Source: Piscinibacter gummiphilus (GTDB lineage: Bacteria > Pseudomonadota > Gammaproteobacteria > Burkholderiales > Burkholderiaceae_C). Taken from it: a DNA stretch of 64,000 bases. The stretch is from assembly GCF_002116905.1 (NCBI RefSeq), contig NZ_CP015118.1:6262001-6326000 (forward strand), written 5' to 3'. The notes under the pieces are model-generated. The model searched no databases, was not told the DNA's origin, and saw nothing but the letters and a program-made list of their open reading frames with translations. Shown here piece after piece: positions 41,758 through 50,027 of this stretch. The position numbers and the translations under genes are program-made. Within the stretch, counting starts at the first letter, position 1; each line of letters starts with the position of its first letter.

Positions 41758-42483
41758 ATGCAAGTCGTCACCCTCGAAACGAACCCGGTCTCGAAGATCC
41801 ACCTCGTCGGCGGCGAGAAGGGGGGCGTCGGCAAGTCGATGGTGTCCCGCCTGCTCGCGCAGTACTTCATCGACCACGACCTGGCCTTCGTCGGCTACGA
41901 CACCGACCGCTCGCACGGCTCGCTGCTGCGCTTCTACAGCGACTACGCCTCACCCGTGCTGATCGATCGCTACGAGGCCCTCGACCAGATCATCGAAAGC
42001 GCCGCCGAGGCCCCCGGCCGCCGCGTGCTGGTCGACCTCGCCGCGCAGACGCACGAGCCGCTGGTCAAGTGGATGGAAGAGTCGGGCGTGCTCGACATGG
42101 CCGACCTCTCCGGCTTCGCCATCAACTACTGGCACGTGATGGACGCCGGCCGCGACTCGGTCGACCTGCTCGCCCGCCTGCTGGAACGTTTCGGCCAGCG
42201 CCTGCACTACGTGCTGGTGCTCAACCAGCTGCGCGGCGACGACTTCAGCCTGCTCGAGAAATCCGGCCTGCTCGACAAGGCACTCGCCTTCGGCGCCAAG
42301 GTCATCACCATCAAGCACCTGCACGACGCGGTGGTGCAGAAGATCGACCTGAAGAACAGCAGCTTCTGGGCCGCGCGCAACCTGCCGGCCCCCGAAGGCC
42401 CGGGCCTCGGGCTGATGGAGCGCCAGCGGCTCAAGCTGTGGCAGGCGCATGCGTTCGGCGAGATCGCGAAGACCCATCCCTGA
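41758..42483 (+). CDS. ParA/MinD-like P-loop ATPase
   Basis: The protein has 241 residues. HLVGGEKGGVGKSMVSRLLAQYF is the deviant Walker A of the ParA/MinD/NifH class. YDTDRSHGSLLRFY is near the A' region, and VLVDLAAQTHEP is Walker B-like. It lacks a partner parB gene. It is divergent from the STM4015-like gene across 114 bases. Homologues of this group occur as orphans near conjugative or chromosomal accessory genes. The ATG at 41758 is preferred; one 30 bases earlier is possible. Confidence 0.82.
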   Translation: MQVVTLETNPVSKIHLVGGEKGGVGKSMVSRLLAQYFIDHDLAFVGYDTDRSHGSLLRFYSDYASPVLIDRYEALDQIIESAAEAPGRRVLVDLAAQTHEPLVKWMEESGVLDMADLSGFAINYWHVMDAGRDSVDLLARLLERFGQRLHYVLVLNQLRGDDFSLLEKSGLLDKALAFGAKVITIKHLHDAVVQKIDLKNSSFWAARNLPAPEGPGLGLMERQRLKLWQAHAFGEIAKTHP

Positions 42484-42532
42484 GACGGGTTGAGATCGGC
42501 GGGCACGACCCGATCTGCCAAGATCAGACGCC

Positions 42533-45500
42533 ATGCCGCTCGCCCCGTTCCACCCCGCCGTCCGTGCCTGGTTCGACCGCACGTTCCCCGCGCCCACCGA
42601 GGCGCAGGCGGCGGCGTGGCCGCACATCCGCGCCGGGCGGCACACGCTCGTCGCGGCGCCCACCGGGTCGGGCAAGACGCTGACGGCCTTCCTCGCGGCG
42701 CTGGACGACCTGGTGCGCCGGGGCCTGGAGCCGGGCGGCCTGCCGGACGAGACGGCGGTGGTCTACGTGTCGCCGCTGAAGGCGCTGTCGAACGACATCC
42801 ACCTGAACCTGGAAGCGCCGCTCGCGGGCATCCGCGAAGAGCTCTCACGCCTGGCGCTGCCCGACGTGCCGATCCGCACCGCGGTGCGCACCGGCGACAC
42901 CCCCGCGAAGGAGCGCCAGCAGGTGCTGCGGCAACCGCCGCACGTCATCGTCACCACGCCGGAATCGCTCTACGTGCTGATCGGGTCGGAGTCGGGGCGC
43001 AAGATGCTCTCCACCGTGCGCACCGTGATCGTCGACGAGATCCACGCGGTGGCCAACAGCAAGCGCGGCAGCCACCTCGCGCTCACGCTGGAACGGCTGC
43101 AGGCGCTGTGTCCCGCACCCCTCACGCGCATCGGCCTGTCGGCCACGCAGAAGCCCATCGACGTCGTCGCGAGGTTCCTCACCGGTGGCGCGCCGTGCGA
43201 GGTCGTCGACATCGGCTACACGCGCGAACGCGACCTCTCGATCGAGGTGCCGCCCACGCCGCTCGGCGTCGTGATGTCGAACGACCAATGGGAGCAGGTG
43301 TACGGCCGCGTGGCCGAACTCGTGCTGTCGCACCGCACCACGCTCGTGTTCGTCAACACGCGGCGCATGGCCGAGCGCGCCGCGCGCCACCTCGGTGAAC
43401 GCCTGGGCCGCGAGAACGTGGCCGCGCACCACGGCAGCCTGTCGAAGGAGGCGCGGCTGCTCGCCGAGCAGCGGCTCAAGCGCGGCGACCTGCAGGTGCT
43501 GGTGGCCACCGCGTCGCTCGAACTGGGCCTCGACATCGGCGACGTGGACCTCGTGGTGCAGCTCGGCTCGCCGCGCTCCATCGCCACCTTCCTGCAGCGC
43601 GCCGGCCGCTCGGGCCACGCGGTGGGCGGCACACCGAAGGCGCGGCTGTTCCCGCAGTCGCGCGACGAACTCGTCGAATGCGTGGCGCTGCTCGATGCCG
43701 TGCGCCGCGGCGAACTCGACGCACTGCGCGTGCCGCATGCGCCGCTGGACGTGCTCGCGCAGCAGATCGTCGCCGAGGTGGCCAGCCGCGAGTGGGACGA
43801 GGACGAGCTCTTCGCGCTGGTGCGCCGCGCCACGCCGTACGCCGACCTGCCCCGCGAGACCTACGACGCCACGGTGCGCATGCTGTCCGACGGCTTCACC
43901 ACGCGCCAGGGCCCACGCGCCGGCTACGTGCACCGCGACGCCGTGCACCGCCGGCTGCGCGAGCGCAAGGGCGCACGTCTGACGGCCCTCACGTCGGGCG
44001 GCACCATCCCCGAGACGGGCGACTACACCGTCACGCTCGAACCGCAGGCCGAACGCATCGGCACGGTCAACGAGGACTTCGCAGTGGAGAGCATCGCGGG
44101 CGACGTCTTCCAGCTCGGTAACACGAGCTACCGCATCCTGCGCATCCAGCCCGGCAACGTGCGGGTGGAGGACGCCCACGGCGCCGCACCCAACATCCCG
44201 TTCTGGCTGGGCGAGGCACCGGGACGCACCGACGAACTCTCGGCGGCGGTCTCGCGGCTGCGCGACGACTTCCTCGCGCTGCCGTCGTCCTCGGCCGCCG
44301 CGGACTGGGCGCGCGACACGCTGCGCCTCGACGACACCGCCGCGCCACAGCTGCTCGACCACCTGCAGCGCGCCGCCGCCGCATTGGGCACCTTGCCCAC
44401 GCAGCAGCGCATCGTGTTCGAACGCTTCTTCGACGAATCGGGCGGCATGCAGCTCGTGATCCACGCGCCGTTCGGCAGCCGCCTGAACCGCGCGTGGGGC
44501 CTCGCGCTGCGCAAGCGCTTCTGCCGCCAGTTCAACTTCGAGCTGCAGGCCGCGGCCACGGAAGACGCCATCGTGCTGTCGCTGTCCACGAGCCACAGCT
44601 TCCCGCTGATCGAGGTGGCGAAGTACCTGCACTCGAACACGGCGCTCGACGTGCTGGTCCAGGCGCTGCTCGACGCGCCGCTGTTCGCGGTGCGCTGGCG
44701 GTGGAACGCGACCACCGCGCTCGCGCTGCCGCGTTTCCGCGGCGGCCACAAGGTGGCGCCGCAGCTGCAGCGCATGAAGTCGGAGGACCTGCTGGCCTCG
44801 GTGTTCCCCGACCAGGTGGCGTGTCTCGAGAACATCGTGGGCGAGCGGCAGATCCCCGACCACCCGCTCGTCGCGCAGACGCTCGACGACTGCCTGCACG
44901 ACGCGATGGACGCCGACGGCTGGCTCGCGCTGCTGCGGCGCATCGAGTCGGGCGAGGTCGAGGTGATCGCGCGCGACCTCGCCGCGCCGTCGCCGCTGGC
45001 CGCCGAGGTGCTCAACGCGAAGCCGTACGCCTTCCTCGACGACGCGCCGCTCGAGGAGCGCCGCACGCAGGCCGTGCGCAGCCGCCACCTCACCGATGCG
45101 AACAGCGCCGACGACCTGGGCCGCCTCGACCGCGACGCCATCGACAGCGTGCGCGACGAGGCCTGGCCGCGCGTGCGCGATGCCGACGAGATGCACGAGG
45201 CGCTCAACACGCTGGGTGTGGTGACCGACCGCGAGGTGGCCGACCGCGACGGCTGGACCGGCTGGCTGGCCGCGCTCGCGAAGGCGCGGCGGGTCACGCA
45301 CCTGTCCAACGGGCTGTGGACGGTGGCCGAACGGCTCGCGCAGATGCGGGTGCTGTACCCGGAGCGCAGCGCCCGGCCCGCCATCGAACCGCCTTCGGGC
45401 TTCACCGAGGTTCCCGCGGTGGACGACGCGTTGCGCGACCTGCTGCGTTCCCGCTTGGGTGGACTCGGTCCGGTGCGGGTGCCGTCGTTGGCCCGCTCGC

Positions 45501-46804
45501 TCGACTTGTCCGAGGCCCGCATCGAGGCGGCGCTGCTGTCGCTGCAATCCGAAGGCGCCGTGATGCAGGGGCGCTTCACGCCCGACGCCGACGGCATCGA
45601 GTGGTGCGAACGCCACCTGCTCGCGCGCATCCATCGGTACACGCTGCAGCGGCTCAGGCGCGAGATCGAGCCGGTGGAGCCGCGCGACTTCGCGCGCTTC
45701 CTGTTCGAGTGGCAGCAGGTGGGCCAAGTCGAGGGCCCGGACGCGCTGCCGGCCGTGCTGGCGCAGCTCGAAGGCTACGAAGCCCCGGCCGGGCAGTGGG
45801 AGGCGGAGATCCTGCCGGCGCGCGTGCGCGACTACGGCTCGTCGTGGCTCGACGACCTCTGCACCGCGGGTCGCACCGTGTGGATGCGGCTGCGTCCGCC
45901 GGCCAGCACCGGCAAGGGCGGCGGAGGGGGTTCGCTGAAGTCCACGCCGGTGCTGCTGCTGCCGCGCCGCGCGGCGCCGCTGTGGGCCCGCGTGGCGCCA
46001 CCGGCCGGCGACGACGTCGAACTCGGTTCGCGGGCCCAGCGTCTGGCGGCCTGGCTCGCCGACCACGGCGCCTCGTTCTTCGACGACATGCTGCATGGCA
46101 CCCGCCTGCTGCAGTCCGAACTGGAAGACGCGCTCGCCGAACTGGTAGTGCGCGGGCGCGCCACGTGCGACAGCTTCGCCGGCCTGCGCGCGCTGATGGT
46201 GCCCGCGTCGAAGCGTGCACCCAGCCGCTCGCGGTTCCGCCGCCGCGGGCCGCTGTCGGGCATCGAGGACGCGGGCCGCTGGTCGCTCGTGCGGCCGCCG
46301 GTCGCCGCCGACCCCGAGGGTCCCGACGACCTGGAGCAGGTGGTGCGCGTGCTGCTGCGCCGCTACGGCGTGGTCGCGTGGCGCCTGCTCGAACGCGAGG
46401 CCGCGTGGCTGCCGCCCTGGCGCGACCTCGTGCGCGTGTGCCGCCGCCTGGAAGCGCGTGGCGAGCTGCGCGGCGGGCGGTTCATCGCGGGCCTGTCGGG
46501 CGAGCAGTTCGCGCTGCCCGAGGCCGTGGCGAAGATGCGCGAAGTGCGCCGCCAACCCGCCGGCGACACCCTCGTGTGCCTCGCCGCCGCCGACCCCGCG
46601 AACCTGCTGGGCACCGTGCTCGCGGGCCCGCGGCTACCGCGCGTGGCCGGCGCGCGGGTGCTGTTCCGCGGCGGCGTGCCCATCGCGACGAGTGTGTCGG
46701 GGCAGGTGGAGGCGCTGGTGCCACTCGACCCGGCCGAACTCGCGGTGGTGCGCCGGGCCCTGTCGCTGGACCCGGCGTGGCGCTTCCTTCGGGAGACCGC
46801 CTAG
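42533..46804 (+). CDS. lhr: ATP-dependent helicase Lhr (large form)
   Basis: The protein has 1423 residues. Walker A APTGSGKT is at 42-49 and DEIH at 168-171. VFVNTRRMAERAARHL and LQRAGRSGH are motifs V/VI of an SF2 helicase. A winged-helix and Lhr-core region reach about 850, and a long C-terminal extension of the E. coli Lhr type follows. Lhr translocates 3'-to-5' and unwinds RNA:DNA hybrids. The stop TAG at 46802-46804 overlaps (CTAG) the convergent stop remnant of an outer-membrane protein gene. Its last 162 bases recur in diverged form at 49866-50027. Confidence 0.96.
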   Translation: MPLAPFHPAVRAWFDRTFPAPTEAQAAAWPHIRAGRHTLVAAPTGSGKTLTAFLAALDDLVRRGLEPGGLPDETAVVYVSPLKALSNDIHLNLEAPLAGIREELSRLALPDVPIRTAVRTGDTPAKERQQVLRQPPHVIVTTPESLYVLIGSESGRKMLSTVRTVIVDEIHAVANSKRGSHLALTLERLQALCPAPLTRIGLSATQKPIDVVARFLTGGAPCEVVDIGYTRERDLSIEVPPTPLGVVMSNDQWEQVYGRVAELVLSHRTTLVFVNTRRMAERAARHLGERLGRENVAAHHGSLSKEARLLAEQRLKRGDLQVLVATASLELGLDIGDVDLVVQLGSPRSIATFLQRAGRSGHAVGGTPKARLFPQSRDELVECVALLDAVRRGELDALRVPHAPLDVLAQQIVAEVASREWDEDELFALVRRATPYADLPRETYDATVRMLSDGFTTRQGPRAGYVHRDAVHRRLRERKGARLTALTSGGTIPETGDYTVTLEPQAERIGTVNEDFAVESIAGDVFQLGNTSYRILRIQPGNVRVEDAHGAAPNIPFWLGEAPGRTDELSAAVSRLRDDFLALPSSSAAADWARDTLRLDDTAAPQLLDHLQRAAAALGTLPTQQRIVFERFFDESGGMQLVIHAPFGSRLNRAWGLALRKRFCRQFNFELQAAATEDAIVLSLSTSHSFPLIEVAKYLHSNTALDVLVQALLDAPLFAVRWRWNATTALALPRFRGGHKVAPQLQRMKSEDLLASVFPDQVACLENIVGERQIPDHPLVAQTLDDCLHDAMDADGWLALLRRIESGEVEVIARDLAAPSPLAAEVLNAKPYAFLDDAPLEERRTQAVRSRHLTDANSADDLGRLDRDAIDSVRDEAWPRVRDADEMHEALNTLGVVTDREVADRDGWTGWLAALAKARRVTHLSNGLWTVAERLAQMRVLYPERSARPAIEPPSGFTEVPAVDDALRDLLRSRLGGLGPVRVPSLARSLDLSEARIEAALLSLQSEGAVMQGRFTPDADGIEWCERHLLARIHRYTLQRLRREIEPVEPRDFARFLFEWQQVGQVEGPDALPAVLAQLEGYEAPAGQWEAEILPARVRDYGSSWLDDLCTAGRTVWMRLRPPASTGKGGGGGSLKSTPVLLLPRRAAPLWARVAPPAGDDVELGSRAQRLAAWLADHGASFFDDMLHGTRLLQSELEDALAELVVRGRATCDSFAGLRALMVPASKRAPSRSRFRRRGPLSGIEDAGRWSLVRPPVAADPEGPDDLEQVVRVLLRRYGVVAWRLLEREAAWLPPWRDLVRVCRRLEARGELRGGRFIAGLSGEQFALPEAVAKMREVRRQPAGDTLVCLAAADPANLLGTVLAGPRLPRVAGARVLFRGGVPIATSVSGQVEALVPLDPAELAVVRRALSLDPAWRFLRETA

Positions 46805-46981
46805 AAACGATATAAGGCCGTGAAGAGCAGGTCTTCGCGCGCCCCGCAAAGCCCACCTCGGCCATCGCCGTCGCCCAGGCGCTGATTGATGCCGATGTGG
46901 GGCGCGATGTTCCAGGCATTCGCGTTCGACTTCGTGACGTCGGAGCTCAGCTACATTGCAGGCAGCGCGAAGAGCAGGTTT
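46805..46981 (-). pseudogene. Degenerate 3' fragment of the outer-membrane protein gene
   Basis: Pieces match the intact gene at 50024-51031: AAGGCCGTGAAGAGCAGGTC and the CCCACCTCGGCCATC block, then, after a gap of about 230 bases, a block around GGGGCGCGATGTTCCAGG and a final GCAGCGCGAAGAGCAGGTT. The frame is broken. It marks the left junction of the low-GC island. The remaining stretch to 47100 holds only the leader of the next gene with a strong GGAGG site. Confidence 0.85.
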
Positions 46982-47100
46982 TGAGGGGGATGCCACACCA
47001 TTCTTTGTGAAGAAGTCCGCAGCCCGCTTGTCAGCGGCAGGACGTCGTTCTCAACGACCTCCTGGTAGATCTACGCTCGCGGTTCGAGGAGGGACATGGA

Positions 47101-48642
47101 ATGCAGAAGGTTGCCGCCTGGGCACTGTTCGCTGGAACAGCTTCGAAAGTTGAAGAGTCTGTTCAACGGATTGCTGAGATTCAAAACCTCGTCAGCGCGT
47201 GGAGGGATGGAAAGGGGACACTGCAAACCTCATCCGGCGGAGCCGTGCTACAGCTCAACGACGGCAGGGTGGCCAGCTACTCTGATGTGACCTATGAGTC
47301 GCCTCTAGGCCGCGTTACTGACTACTTGCTCAGTGAGCCGTCAGGTGAGGCCACTGTCCGCACTCAGGTGTCAGTAGGCACGCACGAAGGTCGCGTTGCT
47401 GTGTACGTCGAACTTCAGGCTGCGGGTGGGGCGTACCGGCTGGCGCCGTCCAAGCTGGACCTTCGGTGCCCACAGGTTGTCAAGAACTTGGTCGACAAAT
47501 TCGACGACTGGCAGTGTGGCGAAACACTTGTGGCCACCCGACCATTCACATTCCGCGGGCGGACCGATGCCGAAATTCTCGCGGCAGCACTTTGGCATCC
47601 GACGCGAAACCTGCCCATCGTTGCTTTGTCGTCTTACGAGGGCGCATACCTCACAGAGAATTTCGCGCAGGAGCTTGCGAGTGATCTCACTGGGGTTGCA
47701 CTCGTCGCGCTGCTTGACGACGATTGCGCATGGCATCTCACAAAGATGCGCGGCAAGGAGTGGTCAACATATAACGGAGCCGTCCGCTTGTACTGGCCGG
47801 GATTGCGGCAGAGTGAGCAGCCTCTGCGACACCCAGTGTGGATGCGCTGGACTCTTCTCGCGGATGGCGTGTCCGCACAAGAAGCCAGTGGGAAGTTCCG
47901 AGCGCAACTCCGACGCCAATTGCTTGGTCTCTCTGCGTTCTCAGTTCTTGAACCAGCCGACTTTGCGGCAATTCGACATGAACAAGCCAAGCTCGAAGTA
48001 GAAGCGATCCGTGCGCCGATGCGGGACAACCAGGATTGGGAGGGCCTGGCGCAGTCCTACGCTACCGACAACGACCAACTAAGCAAGAAGCTAGAAATCC
48101 GAGAGCAGGAACTACGGGAACTCAAGGATGAGTTGACGAACGTCCGACAGGCTCTCCAATGGCGTCCAGACGCCACCGCTGAGGGTGCTATCGAGCCCGA
48201 GAGAAGTGTCCCGCCTCAAACCGTTGCTGAGGCAGTTGAAGCAGCTCGGCAGCGGTTCGCTGATTCACTTGTCTTCGGTTCTGATGTTGATGGAAGCACC
48301 CGCACTCTAGCGGCCGATGCCGGCCCCCCGGACAAGGTACTTGCCTACCTTGAACAACTTGCGGAGATGGTGAGGGAACGGCGGACGAAGGGCTTGGGCA
48401 ACCAGATGCTGAAGTGGCTTCAGTTGCGGAACGTGACCGCCTCGGGTGAATCGCAGACCGTCAGAAACTCCGAGTCGGAACGCCGCAAGCGAACATGGGA
48501 TGCCGGAGGGCATGCAAGGGTCTTTGACACGCACCTGAAGCCGAGTGATGGCGTACATCCTGACCGGTGTGTTCGAATTTACTTTGATTACGACGACGCG
48601 TTGCAACGAGCGGTCATCGGATGGGTCGGACGACATCCATAG
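47101..48642 (+). CDS. Island protein A: coiled-coil protein with a RelE-like C-terminus (unrecognised family)
   Basis: I do not recognise a family for this 513-residue protein. The first 300 residues look globular alpha/beta, with GGAVLQLNDGRVASYSDV and ALWHPTRNLPIVALSSYEGAYL. A clear coiled coil runs over about 325-360 (QLSKKLEIREQELRELKDEL). The final 60 residues, ARVFDTHLKPSDG...CVRIYFDYDD...VIGWVGRHP, resemble the C-terminal strands of RelE/HigB-type toxins. GGAGG lies seven bases before the ATG. Base composition is clearly lower in GC than the flanks, and codon use differs, so the gene was probably acquired. No signal or membrane segment is seen. Confidence 0.8.
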   Translation: MQKVAAWALFAGTASKVEESVQRIAEIQNLVSAWRDGKGTLQTSSGGAVLQLNDGRVASYSDVTYESPLGRVTDYLLSEPSGEATVRTQVSVGTHEGRVAVYVELQAAGGAYRLAPSKLDLRCPQVVKNLVDKFDDWQCGETLVATRPFTFRGRTDAEILAAALWHPTRNLPIVALSSYEGAYLTENFAQELASDLTGVALVALLDDDCAWHLTKMRGKEWSTYNGAVRLYWPGLRQSEQPLRHPVWMRWTLLADGVSAQEASGKFRAQLRRQLLGLSAFSVLEPADFAAIRHEQAKLEVEAIRAPMRDNQDWEGLAQSYATDNDQLSKKLEIREQELRELKDELTNVRQALQWRPDATAEGAIEPERSVPPQTVAEAVEAARQRFADSLVFGSDVDGSTRTLAADAGPPDKVLAYLEQLAEMVRERRTKGLGNQMLKWLQLRNVTASGESQTVRNSESERRKRTWDAGGHARVFDTHLKPSDGVHPDRCVRIYFDYDDALQRAVIGWVGRHP

Positions 48643-48673
48643 CTCTGCGTGCCATCCGCAGTCAAGGCTGGAA

Positions 48674-48691
48674 TCTGAAGTTCAATTCAGA
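48674..48691. repeat. Island repeat 1 (TCTGAA-N6-TTCAGA)
   Basis: The inverted repeat TCTGAA/TTCAGA sits in the 228-base gap (48643-48870) between the two island genes. Its first 12 bases (TCTGAAGTTCAA) and much of the preceding GTCAAGGC context recur at the island's right end (49811-49843). A second hairpin, TCGCGAG-CACA-CTCGCGA, lies at 48845-48862 just before the next start. Confidence 0.6.
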
Positions 48692-48870
48692 ATTGACCCT
48701 GAGCTATGTTCGCCGACTTGGGCAATCGGGACGACGCAGTCAATGTTGAGTCCGATCCACTGTGGTGGGTAGCAGTTCCGGCTGCGGGGCAGTTGAGTTG
48801 CACGCACTAGCAGCCCGGCTTCGCGTTAACCTTCGATAGAACAGTCGCGAGCACACTCGCGAAAACTGCA

Positions 48871-49749
48871 ATGGCCGCGGACTTCAAACTCTCCAGAATT
48901 GTCATCGTCGAATCGCTTGAAGCTGGTGAAGTTCGAACGGGATTGGCGTTAAGCGAATTCATCAAGGGACTTGGTGATGTCATCGCGCTAGAGCTTCCTG
49001 TTGAATATCGAAGTTGTGAAAGCAAGGGCGAGTTCCTTGAAGTTATCGTAAACCTCTCAAGAGAAACTTGGAGCGGTAACCAAGCGCCGCTTCTCCACAT
49101 TGAGAGCCATGGCGACCCGCAATTCGGACTGGAGTTCGCGAACAGCAGTCTCTTGTCATGGGATGACTTGTCGTCAGCCTTGGTTCAACTCAACAAGGCC
49201 AGCCGGTTCAACTTGGTTTGCGCCGTTGCCGCCTGCTATGGGGCATACTTTTTAGACCGATTCTCAACTATCGATCCCGCGCCGTGCTATGCACTAGTCG
49301 CACCGAACGAAGCCGTGGATTCAGCCGAACTCATGGCCGGCTTTCGCGACTTCTATCGAATCATGTTCCAGAAGCGAGACGCAGGACTGGCAGTTGACAC
49401 GTTGCTCCGCCGGCATCGAACTCGAAACGTGTGGTTCGCTCAACTGGCCGAGGGCTGGTACGAGCATGTATCCGTGGGATACGTGAAAGCCCATTGCACC
49501 AAGCCCATGATGCGAGAGCGATGCCAAAAGCTGCTTAGAAAGTTGCGCAGCGAAGGCGACTCCACAAGTATGGGAAAGTTGAAAAGAATGCTATCGAGGT
49601 TGAATCGAACCGAGCTGGTTGGGAAGCACTTCAATACATACTTCATGACCGACGAAATTCCAGAAAACATCGGTCGGTTTCAACACGTACGGACGAAAGT
49701 AGCGCAAGAAGTCGCGAGCTTGCGAGCCACGGGAAGGTACTTGGTATAG
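48871..49749 (+). CDS. Island protein B: CHAT/caspase-like putative peptidase
   Basis: The protein has 292 residues. After an N-terminal strand and helix (RIVIVESLEAGEVRTGLALSEF) comes LLHIESHGDPQFGLEFANSSLLSWDDLSSAL, then NLVCAVAACYGAYFLDRF. The His80-Gly81 and Ala121-Cys122 pair, each at the end of a hydrophobic strand and about 40 residues apart, is the dyad of clan CD peptidases (CHAT, caspase, metacaspase). The C-terminal half is helical and basic. A hairpin ends eight bases before the ATG and no ribosome site is visible, so translation may be restricted. Low GC matches protein A. The peptidase assignment is by motif only. Confidence 0.72.
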   Translation: MAADFKLSRIVIVESLEAGEVRTGLALSEFIKGLGDVIALELPVEYRSCESKGEFLEVIVNLSRETWSGNQAPLLHIESHGDPQFGLEFANSSLLSWDDLSSALVQLNKASRFNLVCAVAACYGAYFLDRFSTIDPAPCYALVAPNEAVDSAELMAGFRDFYRIMFQKRDAGLAVDTLLRRHRTRNVWFAQLAEGWYEHVSVGYVKAHCTKPMMRERCQKLLRKLRSEGDSTSMGKLKRMLSRLNRTELVGKHFNTYFMTDEIPENIGRFQHVRTKVAQEVASLRATGRYLV

Positions 49750-49823
49750 CCTGTGAGGGCCAGACCTTACCTCCTGCGGTCATCGAGGCACTAGGCAGAA
49801 CCCATCCGGGGTCAGGCCCGAAA

Positions 49824-49843
49824 TCTGAAGTTCAAACTTCAGA
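49824..49843. repeat. Island repeat 2, right end (TCTGAAGTT-CA-AACTTCAGA)
   Basis: This perfect 9-base-arm inverted repeat lies 42 bases before the displaced lhr tail. It is preceded by GGGTCAGGCCCGAAA and shares TCTGAAGTTCAA with 48674-48685. It may be a terminator-like or mobile-end sequence. Confidence 0.55.
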
Positions 49844-49865
49844 CATTAGCTTGAGCGTGCGGCAT

Positions 49866-50027
49866 GTGGCCGGGGCGCGGGTGCTTTTCCGTGGTGGCGT
49901 GCCCATCGCGACGAGCGTGCGCGGCCAGATGGAGACGCTGGTCGCGCTTGACCCGGCCGAACTCGCGGTGGTGCGCCGGGCCCTGTCGCTCGACCCGGCG
50001 TGGCGTTTCCTGCGGGAGCCCGCCTAG
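49866..50027 (+). pseudogene. Displaced copy of the lhr 3' end
   Basis: 162 bases align without gaps to 46643-46804 and encode VAGARVLFRGGVPIATS...WRFLREPA with the stop. Several substitutions separate it from the intact lhr tail, so it is not a recent exact duplication. It has no start. Together with 46805-46981 it brackets the island. Confidence 0.92.

Noticed and set aside
42845..46555. A 1236-residue open frame on the minus strand opposite lhr
   Set aside because: It is the high-GC antisense shadow of Lhr: composition is His/Arg/Gln-rich, it has no domain signature, and the plus-strand protein has clear helicase motifs.
48545..48772. A 75-residue frame between the island genes
   Set aside because: It overlaps the end of protein A out of frame and has no ribosome site or recognisable sequence.
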